A stretch of DNA of 64,000 nt from Taxillus chinensis (taxonomy: Eukaryota; Streptophyta; Magnoliopsida; Santalales; Loranthaceae). Each line of letters opens with the position of its first letter. Position 1 is the first letter of the stretch. Below, piece after piece: positions 1 through 11,663 of this stretch. The position numbers and the translations under genes were made by a program. The stretch is taken from NCBI GenBank assembly GCA_023512835.1, contig CM042087.1, positions 51,516,265 through 51,580,264 on the forward strand, in the 5' to 3' direction. Under the pieces are notes generated by a model that was given only the letters and a program-made list of their open reading frames with translations, was not told where the DNA came from and searched no databases.

Positions 1-25
1 TAGTAGTTGAACATTCTGATGACAG

Positions 26-830
26 GTTGGTGGGAAAAGTGGCAATAGTAACCGGAGGCGCAAGAGGGATTGGTGCCGCCACCGCCAAGCTCTTCGCCCA
101 CAACGGCGCCCACGTCATCATCGCCGACATCCTGGACGACCTCGGCGCCAAACTGGGCGACACCATCGAAGGTGCCCGGTACGTGCACTGCGACGTCTCC
201 AAGGAATCGGACGTGGAGAAGGCCGTCCAGGTGGCGCTGAAGTGGAAGGGCCGCCTAGACATCATGTTCAACAACGCCGGCGTTCCGGGGCCAGCCGGGA
301 CCATCGCGGAGCTGGACATGGCCCAGTTCCGGGCGTTGGCGTCCGTCAACGTCGAAGGGGTGGTTCACGGCATCAAGCACGCGACGCGGGCCATGTTGGG
401 CTGCGGCGGCGGGGGAGGAAGCATCATATGCGCGGCTAGTTCGGCGGCGGAGATGGGGGGTCTGGCGGGGCACGCGTACACGGCATCAAAGGCGGCGGTG
501 GTGGGGCTGGCGCGGAGCGCGGCGTGCGAGCTCGGGGTGCACGGGATAAGGGTGAACTGCGTGTCGGCGCACGGGGTGCCGTCGGAGATGCTGGTGAGCG
601 CGTACCGGACGGTGATGGGGAAGGATTTGAGGGCGGAGGAGGTGGCCGAAATGGTGGCGGAGCGAGGCAGCCTGCTGCGGGGGAGGTGCGCCACCACCGA
701 CGACGTGGCGCAGGCGGCGCTTTTCTTGGGCAGTGACGAGGCCGGGTTCGTTACTGGCCACAATCTCATTGTGGATGGGGGGTACACGTCAGCTTGCAGT
801 GCCTTGAATTTCACGTACAAATGCCGTTAA
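26..830 (+). CDS. Classical short-chain dehydrogenase/reductase, last exon (partial gene)
   Basis: NAD(P)-dependent oxidoreductase of the plant SDR110C type, the group that includes secoisolariciresinol dehydrogenase, xanthoxin dehydrogenase and momilactone A synthase. The exon starts after a CAG acceptor at 23-25; the codon at 27 is TTG (Leu), so the true start lies in a short upstream exon outside the window, as is usual in this family. Counting Leu as residue 1, one sees the nucleotide-binding motif TGGARGIG (9-16), Asp34 at the end of the second beta strand (favouring NAD over NADP), NNAG (82-85), Asn108, Ser138/139 and the catalytic YTASK (Tyr151, Lys155). About 267 residues plus a short first exon is normal length. 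Codon third positions are very GC-rich. A glycine run (about residues 126-131) is unusual. The substrate cannot be told from sequence; fold and catalytic class are secure. Confidence 0.9.
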
Positions 831-964
831 TCAATAGTGATTTTCTGTGGGGTCGCGGTGCTGGTGCAGTGGTAACTTCAAGCCCACTCCCCATACCAAG
901 CATACTTTACATATAATAATAATATTAACAAATAATGAGTTTTATGGCATCATGTTGGTGCGTC

Positions 965-1010
<46 letters not shown>

Positions 1011-1150
1011 AAAGTTAGGAATGTTACATTCAAATTATCATTAACGTGTGCCTCAAGTTTGTACTGCTATAGGCTTGTGGTTGGCGAGTGATTTTACATT
1101 AAAAGTTCTATAATTTGACTCTAGGCACATATTCACAATATTATCTATTG
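831..1150. other. 3' flank of the dehydrogenase gene
   Basis: AT-rich DNA with a microsatellite at 965-1009. No other gene or repeat family is recognised up to the copia target duplication at 1151. A cluster of AATAAT/AATAAC hexamers at 915-935 could serve as a poly(A) signal for the dehydrogenase. Confidence 0.5.
965..1009. repeat. (TTA)15 microsatellite
   Basis: Fifteen uninterrupted TTA units, likely polymorphic. Confidence 0.97.
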
Positions 1151-1155
1151 GGCTC

Positions 1156-1305
1156 TAGGAAAATAATATTTTTCTTTAAATTATTTTTATTGAAACAAGA
1201 AATGTTTTATGCAGGAATGATGCTAATCTTTCTTATAATCACACTAATCTATTCTAGGTAAGTGTCAATGAATGATACGATATTATTGACATTTTCTTCT
1301 CAATA
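1156..1305 (-). repeat. copia-1 3' LTR (shortened)
   Basis: About 150 bp that align with 10619-10824 along their length, with one internal deletion of about 55 bp near 1261. The target duplication GGCTC lies directly left. On the minus strand a short purine stretch (AGAGGCG) precedes it, acting as a weak polypurine tract. Confidence 0.9.
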
Positions 1306-3227
1306 CGCCTCTTCAAGTTGGAGAGTGAATGTCAAGAACTCCCAACTTGCGTATAATAGTTGAAAAAATTCTTTTCCCAATGGCTTTGTGAACACATCTA
1401 CAAGTTGATTCGTTGAGGCAATGTGTTTGGTTACAATTGAACCATCTTGTATTTTGTCACGAATAAAATGACAATCCATCTTTATATGTATGGTTCTTTC
1501 ATGGAAAACGGGATTGGCAGTCATATGTAAGGCTGTTGTATTATCACAATATAATAATGCTGGCTTCGGATGCGATATTCTCAAATCCTTCAATAATGAG
1601 CGTAGCCAAGATAATTCACAACATGTACCTGTCATGGCTCTATATATAGCTTCTGTTGAGGAGAGAGATATGATTTTCTGCCTATTTGTCCGCCAAGAAA
1701 TAAAAGAAGATCCAGAAAAACACAATAACCCATAGTGGATCTACGAGATATTAGACAACTAGCCCAATCTGAATCAGAAAAGGCTCACAAAGATAAATCA
1801 TTCTGAGAAGGAAAAAACAAACCTTGCCCTGGACTATTTTTTAAATAACGCAATACATGCAAGGTAGCTTCCATGTGTGGTCTATGTGGTGCATGCATGA
1901 ATCTACTTAACACATGGACTGAATAGGTAATATCCAGTCGGGTAATGGTCAAATAAATTAAGCGTCCAACAAGTCGCCTATACTGAGATGGATCTTTAAG
2001 CAATTCACCTGAATCTAAGAGCTTTATGTTTTGTTTTATGGGAAAGTTCACAGGTTTAGGACCCATAAATCCACCATCTTTTAAAATTTACAAAGTATAT
2101 TTTCGTTGCAAGATAGAAATACCTTTCTTCGATCGAGAAACTTCGATGCCCAAAAAAATACTTCAAATCACCCAAATCTTTAATTCGAAAATGACTGTGT
2201 AGAAATTGCTTAAGAACTGTTATGGCATTGACATCATTCCCCGTAATAAGAATGTCATCGGCATATATCAACAAAACTATAAAAGATTTACCATTTCGAT
2301 ATGTAAATAATGAGTAATCGACTTTGGATTGAACAACACCAGCAACTTGGATAGCTACATAGAACTTGGCAGACCATTGCTAGGAAGCTTGCTTTAAACC
2401 ATATAACGACTTGTGAAGGCGGCACACTAGATTCTCCCCCTGTCTCTGAAGACCAAGAGGTGGAGTCATATAAATTTCTTCATGAAGATCGCCATGAAGA
2501 AAAGCATTATGGACATCAAGTTGGTGAAGAGACTAATGTTGGGCAGCTGCTAAAGCCAATAAACAACGAACAATAATCATTTTAGTGGTGTGAGAAAAAG
2601 TGCCATGGTAATCGATACCTTCCTGGTGTGTGTAACCTTTGGCAACCAAACGAGCTTTGAAACGTTCAATAGTGCCATTCGAGTGTCGTTTGATCTTATA
2701 AACCCAACGACAACCAATAGGATGCTTACCAGGAGGAAGAGAAGTGAGTGACCAAGTGTGGTTGGCATCTAAAGCAGCCAATTCAGATTGCATTGTGGCT
2801 TGCCAATGGGAATGAGAAGCGGCTTCAGCATAAGATGTAGGCTCAATATCGTGACTAACAGCAACAATAAAGGGGCGATGTGGTGGTGAGTAATGGTGAT
2901 CAGATACAAAATTACAAAGGGGATAGCGTGTACCTTTTTAAGGACCCGACGACAAAGGCAGCAACTGGTTGGGAGACGTTACTTGGTTGTAGACATAATC
3001 ACGTAAAGCCGTGGGAGGGTGATAAGGTATGTAGGAACGGCATAAAATGGGTTCGGGAGGAGGACTAGCAGAGGACGGCGGAGCGAAGATAGGATGCGAT
3101 AATGATGGTAGGTGGAGGAGGGAAAGTGGTTCTAGTGGTAAGGGTGGTTGAACAGGTGGGGAAGGATTGGATATAGAAAGAGGAAGCACAGGGTCTAAAT
3201 TAGAGGAAAGGGATGGAATGGAGGCAT
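1306..3227 (-). pseudogene. copia-1 pol, C-terminal part (linker, reverse transcriptase, RNase H)
   Basis: Read on the minus strand from 3227: a Ser/Pro-rich linker (3189-2938), the RT start with the copia motif [10 protein letters not shown] and [17 protein letters not shown] (2793-2533), the RT core with the active-site box YADD followed by ILITGND (near 2265), then RNase H with the copia signature SLSSTEAIYRA (about 1670) and FTKPL near its end (about 1360). Several frameshifts and stops, for example between 2533 and 2274, break the frame, so no protein can be made. Domain order and motifs identify a Ty1/copia pol beyond doubt. Confidence 0.92.
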
Positions 3228-3349
3228 AATTGATTATTTAATGTTTTTAATAAAACCATTTGGTGGTTTTTAATGTTAAATTAATTATTCTAATTTTAAT
3301 ATTAATTTTCTGGGCTTAATTGATTATTTTAATTTTAATCTTAATAGAA

Positions 3350-3425
<76 letters not shown>

Positions 3426-3529
3426 TCACTTTTTTTTTCTTGTATGTTACATAGGAGAGCAAATTGAGAGAGAATTGGAATTGTTGGGACATGGCAACTT
3501 ATTCATGCATTACGTGGAAAGAGTAAAGG
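3228..3529. other. Left part of the DNA replacing copia-1 integrase
   Basis: AT-rich sequence with two partial direct repeats containing TAATTGATTATTT (about 3228 and 3318), a microsatellite (3355-3420) and an exon-like stretch. That stretch, 3455-3528, follows an ATAG acceptor and reads openly (IGEQIERELELLGHGN). After the MITE it is followed by a GTATGAG donor-like sequence at 4108. No family recognised. Confidence 0.35.
3355..3420. repeat. Compound microsatellite (CT)16(AT)17
   Basis: Uninterrupted CT units to 3386 followed directly by AT units to 3420. Confidence 0.97.
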
Positions 3530-4100
3530 TAGGGGTGATCAATAACCGAACCAAATCGACGAACCGAACCGAACCAAACCATTTGGACCGAAAAAAGCTG
3601 GTTTTTAAAATTATATTGATTTATTTGATTTTTATTTTTGGAGAACCGATACTATTGGTTCGGTTTACGGTTTTGAGGGTTTGATTAACCGAACCGACCG
3701 AACAAACGTTACCACTTTGGCACGTCGGCACTTTTTGCTTCTCAATTCCCACGCATCTCTTAGTTTTGCACTTTCTCAAAGTAAAAAGGCCAAAGGTTGA
3801 CATTCCCACTTCCCAATTCCCACTTATCTCTGTCGGATCTACTCGTATAGTCGTAAACTTGGCTGATTGGTGATAATGTTTCATAATTAAAATGAATGTA
3901 TTATTTATTTGACGTTAAAATTTAAAAACCGATTCAAACCGATGAACCGAATCGAATTTTTATGCACCGAACCGAACCAAAACTGATGGTTTTTAATATT
4001 TATTGGTTGGTTTTGGTTTGAATTTTTTTCAAACCGAATGTCATTGGTTTGGTTTAAAAATTATATACAAACCGACCGAACCGACCGATGTTCACCCCTA
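3530..4100. mobile_element. Non-autonomous hAT-type MITE, 571 bp
   Basis: Begins TAGGGGTG and ends CACCCCTA, a perfect 8-bp terminal inverted repeat. It is flanked by a perfect 8-bp target duplication AGTAAAGG (3522-3529 and 4101-4108). The 8-bp duplication and the TAGGGGTG terminus are diagnostic of the hAT superfamily. The subterminal regions carry many copies of GAACCGAACC and its complement GGTTCGGTT, the dense repeated motifs where hAT transposases bind. There is no transposase frame, so the element depends on another copy for movement. Confidence 0.93.
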
Positions 4101-4262
4101 AGTAAAGGTATGAGCCCGTGAAGAAGTCAAAGAAGGGAAGAGCACTTGGATGGGCTGTCCATAATTGCATGATAATGTATTAATTGAAAACACTTAAGAA
4201 AGAAGATGCTACGTGGATGGAGTTGTGGATTTCAAAGTGGGGCCCATGAGCAACTTAAATGG

Positions 4263-6042
4263 TGTTGGACCCTAATTTGTCCGGGTTGGACATATTTTAT
4301 CAAATTCAATTTTCTTCAATGCCGCATCGATCTGTTGAAATTTTGCAGAACGACAGAGTCGTGACCATTGAGCCGCAAGTGCCCGATTTCAAGAAATTAT
4401 TTGAACGGCCTCCAAATGCCAAAGAATTAGTCCTGAGCAATAGAAAATACAATTCGAGTATCAACGCAATCGACCGCGCTCAATTCTGAGGTCAAACGAA
4501 GAAGATATAGTCAAAACAGCGTTTGGGCCGCTAGCGGGGGTCATGGTAATTGACTTTTCAAATGACACTCCGGATCAGGTCACGAACCTCACAATCTCAT
4601 TCTACTCGTCGTTCTGAGAATTTTGACATATATATTGCATATATTTGCTCCCGGGGCCTTTTTCATTAAAATTCAAAATAAATACATTTTTCGGTAACAA
4701 ATAATCTCAGTACAGGCTTTCCGTAAAAACGAGATCATTTTCAAATAAAATTGACACGGGGTCGCTCATCCTGACGCCCCGAATCCAAAAACATTTTTTT
4801 TGAGATGTTTTGAAGTCCGGGTCGTCCTACCGATCCCGAAAACCGAAGAACATCAGTTAAAAATCCAAAAACAATAATTTTATGCTTTTTCTCTTCTTTT
4901 CCTGCCCACCCCAGGCCAGGTGTCGTCCTCTCATTGGATGAAAGGAAAAACAAAAAAACAAAACAAAACAAAAATTTTTTTAAAAAAAATAATAAGAAAC
5001 AAAAAACAAAAGAAAAACAAAAAGAAAAAGAGCTTGGTCAACTATCCTCGTTTTCTCCCTCTCTCTCTCTCGTCTCTTTCACGTTTCCTCTTCCCAGGCG
5101 CAGAGATGCAGGCGCAGCCGCGCAGTGATGCAGATGCAGGCATACGGATCTCCCGCAGTGGTATGGCTTTCTCCCTCTTTTCCCTTCCCATGTTTCCCCT
5201 TCTTTGCCGAAACAAGCTTTCCTCTGCATGTCCAGCCGCGCCTCCCCATGCCCTGCCGGCCGCAGTCCAAACCACCCATCCAAGCCACGCCCAAGCAACC
5301 CTAAACCCTATACCTTTCCTCTATTTAAGGATCCCTCAACCGATTAACCACGGACGGGCTCTCTTTCCTCTCCCCAATCGAAAATTCAATCGCAAAAATC
5401 TTCACCTCTGTCTGCTGAAATCAACGAAGAGCCCTTGCTTTCTCCGGTCAGGAACCCTCCCTCCAGGCACTGTGGAATATAGTCCTTCTCCCCTTTCAAT
5501 CGATCCATGGACCATCCCCCCTAAAAAAAATCACACTAGATCTCCACGAAAGCTACCCCTTCCTGCACGGTCTCCGTTCCCATTGCGCAAGGTCTGAGCA
5601 CTCACCAGCAAGCGCCGAACGCACTAATCACCCATATCTCTTCGCCCCGACGGTAGTACAGCCACCAGACGGGGCGATACAGTAGCCGCCGTACCAAACC
5701 ACACTATCTAGACGTTGTGACTTTGTGCCTTCATCGCCTCCCTCAACCGTTGGCTGGCCAAGGAAGCGAGAGGGCATCTCCATTAGCAGCTTGGAAGAAA
5801 GGAGCTACTGGGGGAATTCTTTGATTATCCAGTTGGTGTATTCTTCTCTCTGCTCTTATCTTGCTCATGCTTTGGTGATGTCTCTCTGGGTATTGTCGAT
5901 TGGTCTTTAGTCTATTCCTCCTCGGGTTCTGCTTCTCTTCTCCTTTGCGTCTTGCTTCTATATTTCCTTGTGTGTTTATTGCTTAGGTTGTATACCTTTA
6001 TTCACGTTAAACATATTGTTTGTTTCGATTGGTAAGCGACGC

Positions 6043-6100
<58 letters not shown>

Positions 6101-7790
6101 CAAAACAAAACAAAACAGAAGAAGAGCGCGCACAATAACGAAATCGGTTGCTGTTGTCCGATCTGCGTGGATGGTTTTCTTCTGTTTTGCATTAAACGGT
6201 AGAAATATCATAGTTTTCAAGACAAAAGGAAGAAACAAAGTTCAAAAAAAAAAGACAAAAAAGACACGAACAAGAAAAAGAGTTTACCACCTGATTTATG
6301 GACATGCCTAATCAACATTTTCCTGCTTGGGTGTCTCTACTTATTATGGTTTTTGGTGGATTACGTTGCTGGCATGGTTGTTATGTCTCCACTGGGACCG
6401 TTAGGACTGGCATAGTGGCATGACTGCCACGTTCCCTTTTTTTCTCCACTCCTGCAATGGTTTTGGCTTTCGGTTCTGTTGATCAGGGTGTTGAAAATCC
6501 TTTGTGTTTTGATTTTTTTGTTTAATATTATGTCCTTTTTCTTTTTTCTTTCCTTTCTTACCTGGCCTTAAGGATTGATGTTAGTTTTGGGCCATAGACA
6601 TGGTACCTGTGGGACATATAACCCAACCCATTGTAACTTGTAAATCAATAGTAAAAAAAAAAACAAAAAACAAAACAAAAAAAAAACAGAAAAAGAAAGA
6701 GAGAAAGAAAAAAAAAGAGCAAACAAAAAAAAGAGAGAAAAAAAAGGGTGAGCTTATTTTTTTATTTGTGAATGACACTCTCACACACATCACTTGTGTC
6801 TTTGTTTATTTATTCATTTGTTTCTGTTTAGCATTCCAAAAAATAAAATAAAAATAAAAATGTTTGTTTATTTAAAAAAAACGTTTTCCTAAAATACATT
6901 TTCTTTAAAAATGTTTTCAAAAATCTAAAAAAAAAACGAACAAATGTGTTTTTTTTCAAACAAGAAAAAGGTTTTCCAAAAAAAAGAAAAAAAATCAAAA
7001 AAATCAAAAAAAAAATCAAAAAAAACAAACAAACAAAAGGGGCAAACAAAACAAAAGCTTTGAAACACTTTTTTTCAAAAGGGATTTTTTTAAACGTTTT
7101 TGGCTTTCAAAGAACAAAAAAAAAAAACTTTTTTCAAACACTTGCCCTTTCAAATGTTAAGCTTCTCAATATTTTGGGCTTTCAAAAAAACATTTTCAAA
7201 CACTTTACAACATTTGGGCTTTTCAAATACTTTGGCGTTTCAACATTTATCTTTCTTTTATCATTTCTTAGCCTTGCAATAAGCATTTAGTTTAGCACTT
7301 ATAATTAATTTAACTTTGGTTTTCCCTTTAGACTTTTAGATGTAAATAGATAAAACACAACCAAACATATCAAACAAAACAAAACAACAAGGATCAAATC
7401 ATTAGGACTTCCTTTAGATGTTTAGGGTAAATTGGACTTAATTTTATTTTAACAAATAACTTAGAAAAATAAAAAGGAGATTAGACTTTTAGGCTTCGTA
7501 AATTCAACATCACCTAAGACCTCACCTTTAGGTAAACAGTTAAAGCAAGTTAGAAACCTCCAACTCCTAAGATAGGTACCGAAAGGGCGTCGTGGGGGTG
7601 CTTGTCCTTCCTTACGCATAACCAACTCCCGAGCCCATCCCCAAGCGGCATAGATAATTTCCTTTTAGGTGACCAACCAAACCCCAAAAACGGTTGGTGG
7701 CGACTCCGTATTTTCATCACCATTCGGATGAAGGTTGGGGGAACCGCACCCCAAAAGCGGTTTCCCCCCGGACGAAATCCGGTGATGACA
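4263..7790 (+). mobile_element. Putative solo LTR of a large gypsy-type element (about 3.5 kb)
   Basis: Starts TGTTGGACCC and ends GGTGATGACA, with near-matching 5-bp flanks (AATGG at 4258-4262, AATGA at 7791-7795). The block GGTGGCGACTCC at about 7695, close to the 3' end, is a common feature at the LTR/primer-site boundary of large plant gypsy elements. A TATA-like CTATTTAAG lies near 5320, followed by a C-rich leader-like stretch. The open frame at 4920-5597 is low-complexity and matches nothing I know, so I do not call it a gene. The second half is A-rich (6640-7140). The left boundary is the least certain point. Confidence 0.5.
6044..6097. repeat. (TAA)n microsatellite
   Basis: About eighteen TAA units inside the putative solo LTR. 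Confidence 0.96.
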
Positions 7791-8712
7791 AATGACAACT
7801 TATTTCATATGTTAATTCCCAATTCTATTAATATGTCTACGCTCGACACCAAAAAGGAAGAGCTGTGCGCACCTCCTATCTCCCACGCAACACCAATATA
7901 ACCCAGCGTCGCAGCTCTAGAACGTGACACCATCCCTCCATTACGCTGCCTCCATCGCGCCTAGTCATCCCACACGAACCAGCTCTTCCACCCGGGCGTC
8001 ATCTCCATAACCTTCGGCGCGACACTACAAGACTGTTCCTGTATTTTATTTTCTATGAATTAACTTGTATTTGATTTAACTTCAAACTTCAATTGTTATT
8101 TTGAATCTTGGTTCTTCATCTTAATGATTTATTTAGGTGCTATGGTTTGCAATTCGTTACTCTATCTGTTTTAGATTCTTTGCAATTAATTTGCGGTTAT
8201 AGTTAATTGTGGATTGTTTAAAGTATACTTTTTAATTGTGATTAATTCACGGTTGTAGTTAATTAATTTTGAAATGTGAAAATTATTATTCGTAGTGAAC
8301 GATTTGATCTTCCGAATGCAAAACATAATTGTTTCTAGGATTGGTACAAGTTCAAGTTTGATTTCTAGTGTGAATTCATAATTTAATTATAATCATGGTG
8401 TCTTGGTTTAATTGAATTATGAGGCCTTAAATATGTTATTATATTTTTAGAAGATAATGATAAATAATAATTGAAGTAAGAGGTTAAATCAATTACACCT
8501 TTAGTTAATTAATTTTTTTTACATATTTAATTTTATTTTAATTTTACATAAAATCCCCCCAATTTTCTGACTTAGCTTTTCTTTATTTTTCTTGAAGAAT
8601 AAGTTGAATTAAATTTTATAAGTCCTTCGGTTAGTGAACGACCTATGTTAGCCCTATGCTATACTTAGTTTATTTTATTTGAAGTACGTGTACGATAAAC
8701 GTTCTATTTCAG
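7791..8712. other. Right part of the DNA replacing copia-1 integrase
   Basis: T/A-rich DNA without any frame, repeat family or RNA that I recognise. Copia-1 coding sequence resumes at about 8713 with the integrase. Confidence 0.4.
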
Positions 8713-9384
8713 GGGTATAGACACAAGAATGTTGGTAAGTGGTCCCTTTTTGGTGAAAAAAATCCCTCATAGAGAAGAATTCTCCACCATTATCAACACG
8801 AATGGTGGCAATAGAGACATGGAATTAAGTTTGGACAAATGAAAAAAAATTGACAAGTAAACGTTGTGTTTTACTTTTGTGATGCATAAAAAATACACAT
8901 GTAAATCTAGAAGAATCATCCACAATAGTCAAAAAATATTTTACACCAGAAAGAGAGGCAACTTTATAGGGCCCCCAAATGTCACAATGAATTAATTCAA
9001 AAGGTCTAACAGATGAAATGGAACTAATATGAAAGGAAAGTCGACTTTGTTTGGCAAGTGCATTAACATCACAAGCATTATTAGACTGGAAAGGGAAATG
9101 TAACAAATGTTTGGCCATAAAATCTAATCTAAAGGAAGATAAATATTCCAAACGACAATGTCATAAATCGATGGAGGAGAGGACCTGAAAATGGGGGGGA
9201 ATGGCATAAAGTGGCTACGATGGGTGGAATTTGAGGTTGTGACTTCTTTGATACTAACGCAACCAAGTAGTAATAGGATCTTGTTCTCCACTTGGCATAG
9301 CAGCTGATGGTAAAAAGGTGTTCTTATTGTTGTTGACAAGCAAAGTGAGAGATGAAGTAATATGGTCTGTTGCACCACTGTCAA
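8713..9384 (-). pseudogene. copia-1 integrase, truncated
   Basis: Minus strand from 9384: remnants of the region before the integrase, then the integrase core with FELIHCDIWGPYKV (first Asp) and YFLTIVDDSSR (second Asp), and further down RVDNGGEF, the segment of the third catalytic residue (about 8790). The frame is interrupted by a stop near 8825. Homology stops after the residues equivalent to YTPE at about 8713, where the following QNG-type motif of copia integrases should appear; foreign DNA begins there. Confidence 0.9.
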
Positions 9385-9546
9385 TAATTAATCCATGGAG
9401 TCACAACAATGTTTGTGACAAACCTGAGGCAGCAACATTAACTTTAGGATTGGTGGGTTGTGTTGTCCCTTTACCCTACATGATAGATAAGTTCTACTGG
9501 ATTTGAAAATCAGAGAGCCCATTTGTCACCGACTGCACTTCTTGCA

Positions 9547-10523
9547 TCATTGGACTTTCTTTGACATTTTGGCATTGGTGACATTATGCATTGAAAATTG
9601 ATGGATATTATTGCGCTTGAAATGAGTGCTTCCTTGATTCGACCTGTTGGATGCATGTTTAGGGTGGTCTGGTGGGTATCCATTCAGCTTCCAACATATT
9701 TCTCGGACATGATGGTCATGGTCACAATAAGAGCAATGCAAAGGTTTTTGATGTGATGGGTTGGAATGGGAAGAAGAACCTTGTCCATGTCGAACAGCCA
9801 GAGCCACCAGTTCAGCCCTTCAAACAACCATGGCTGAGTTTTTCGTTGGCTCATGTGCAGCCCCCAAGCTTCACTGTTTTTCCTTTTATACGATGGAAGA
9901 GTAATCCTCGGCAACATCAGGTAGCAGATTCATCAACAAAATCTGCCTGTGGATTGCACTATAGGACTCATTGAGTCTCATAAGAAATTGCATCAATTTG
10001 TGTCTCTTATGGTCTGCCCCACAAGAGAAACTGGTATCATTATAGAATCCAGTTCATCCCATAATTTTTTTAGCCTTGTATAATAAGTTGCAACAGTCAT
10101 CTGATCTTGAGCAAGACAAGTAATGTCCCTCTCAATCTAAAAAACACGAGGAGCATTTCTTTGAGAAAAACAATCTCGAAGGTCTCCCCATACCTCTTGG
10201 GCGGTGGTCGAAAAAATGACACTGTTTGTAAGGTCCGGTGTGAGTGAATTGAGAATCCAAGAAAGGATTATATCGTTGTATTTTTTCCATAAAGCATATT
10301 CGTCTGGTTGGGCTGTGGCAAACGACATTGTGGTGGTCTCGTCTATGAAACATAAATTGGATTTGGTATTCAAAGAAATTGTCATGGCTCTACACCATGT
10401 CGAATAATTATCTCCATTGAGGGGCTTGAAAACAAGCACCATTCCTGGATGATCAGAATGGTGAAGAAAATATGGATTGACAACATCAAACTTGCCTCCA
10501 TTCGAAGATTGTTGTTCTGTCAT
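9547..10523 (-). pseudogene. copia-1 gag
   Basis: The start codon is the ATG at 10521-10523 (minus strand), about 85 bp after the primer-binding site. The N-terminal part shows the copia gag motif HPGMVLVFKPLNGDNYSTW (about 10460), and the central region NDIILSWILNSL (about 10270). A CCHC zinc knuckle (C-X2-C-X4-H-X4-C) lies at about 9730-9690, followed by KLNGYPPDHP, typical of plant copia gag. Frameshifts near 10137 and 9910 split it into pieces. Confidence 0.88.
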
Positions 10524-10605
10524 GATAATGAGAAACAACAAAAAGAAAAGCAAAAAGAGATAGGGTAAGACAAAAAAGGGGCAAAGAGCTAAGGTATCGT
10601 TCATA

Positions 10606-10616
10606 CTCTAATACCA
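10606..10616 (-). other. copia-1 primer-binding site
   Basis: Minus strand TGGTATTAGAG, complementary to the 3' end of initiator tRNA-Met with one mismatch (consensus TGGTATCAGAG). It lies two bases from the 5' LTR. Confidence 0.88.
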
Positions 10617-10618
10617 TT

Positions 10619-10824
10619 TAAAGGAGGAAAATAATATTTTCCTTTGAATTATTTTTATTGAAACAAGGGACGTTGCTTTATACAAGAATGATGCTAATCT
10701 TTCCTACAATCACGCTAATATATTATAGGTAATCTAAATATAAAAAGTAACTGAATAAATATACTACTAATACAATATATTTGTCAATGAATGATAAGAT
10801 ATTATTGACATTTCCTTCTCAACA
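10619..10824 (-). repeat. copia-1 5' LTR
   Basis: About 206 bp. On the minus strand it starts TGTTGAGAAGG. It aligns with 1156-1305 and is followed by the target duplication GGCTC at 10825-10829. Confidence 0.9.
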
Positions 10825-10829
10825 GGCTC

Positions 10830-11390
10830 ATCATATCGGCTTGCATGTTTTTAAAACGCATTAATATTCTGCGCCTGTTTCACCTGATTAACCTCCTCCA
10901 GCTCCCCTCAGTTCATATCCTAATTAAGATCATACCGATTCAATCATATGGTGATAGAGGTTTGTATTTCAATCCAATACCGTCGTATACTACAGGACAT
11001 GCCGCTCGATCACATCATGTCGAAAAGATAACTTTCCAACAAGTAGGAGGTGATGAGTAAAAGAAATTTATGATAAAATAGATAGTGAGTTATAATAAGA
11101 AAAAGTATAACTACCGAGTTATAAGACCCATAAAATTTTCTAGCTATTTAAGTTCTTCCTTAAATAGTAATAATAATAATATAATAATAATGTCATTACT
11201 AACAATAGTTAGAAAGAATATTTTAGATATTATCACGATAAAAATAAGTACCCAATATAGTCATTCAAATAGCATGTGACTAGTAAGTAGCCGTTAGATT
11301 AGTATCCGTTTGAATTATTATAAATAGGTATGAGTATGAGATTTTATTTATAAGAGAGTATAGAAGTAAGAAGAATAATAATAAGAGGTT
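10830..11390. other. Intergenic DNA right of copia-1
   Basis: No recognised gene. The open frame 10845-11060 resembles nothing known. AT content rises from 11060, with short AAT repeats near 11166-11190. Confidence 0.4.
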
Positions 11391-11663
11391 ATGGCATCAA
11401 GCTCTTAAGTACCGCCGTCCGAGAATAGTGTATGGCGAGCAATACGACTTGAAGTCACAAAGCTATGCTTTGCTGTAGATGAGCTAAATGCTCGTGTCCA
11501 ATGGCTGCAATATAATGCGACGAGACACAGGGAGAAGTTTGAGGTTATTCGTGCGACAACCACGACAATGTTAGCTGAAGGGTTATGCAGCTCTACTGCC
11601 AAAGCACAACACGTCCTACGCACATACGCTAATACAATTCAAGAAATTTTACGAAGGTCATAG
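11391..11663 (+). pseudogene. Small open frame of unknown family with one in-frame stop
   Basis: Reading from the ATG at 11391 gives MASSS, a TAA stop, then an uninterrupted 84-residue stretch to the TAG at 11661-11663. The stretch looks like real protein: mixed hydrophobic/charged helix-like sequence such as RLEVTKLCFAVDELNARVQ and a basic C-terminus (EILRR). A TTTATAAGAG box lies about 45 bp upstream. I do not recognise the family. It may be a remnant of a transposon gag-like or unannotated small protein, or chance. Confidence 0.3.

Larger units (their letters stand above)
1156..10824 (-). mobile_element. Ty1/copia retrotransposon (copia-1), degenerate, with nested insert
   Basis: Minus-strand copia element bounded by a perfect 5-bp target duplication GGCTC (1151-1155 and 10825-10829). 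The 3' LTR is at 1156-1305 and the 5' LTR at about 10619-10824. Order on the minus strand is 5' LTR, primer-binding site, gag (10523 to 9547), integrase (9384 to 8713), linker/RT/RNase H (3227 to 1306), 3' LTR, which is the copia order with integrase before RT. All frames carry stops or frameshifts. The end of the integrase and start of the linker are missing; 3228-8712 is foreign DNA. The right LTR keeps the TG end, while the left one has TA. The left LTR lacks about 55 bp present in the right one. Confidence 0.93.

Noticed and set aside
4920..5597. 225-codon open frame
   Set aside because: Lys/Asn-rich then Pro/Ser-rich low-complexity translation inside the putative LTR, with a TATA-like box in the middle; better read as LTR promoter and leader.
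6580..7300. Several Lys/Phe-rich frames
   Set aside because: They arise from A-runs and T-runs on either strand; no protein features.
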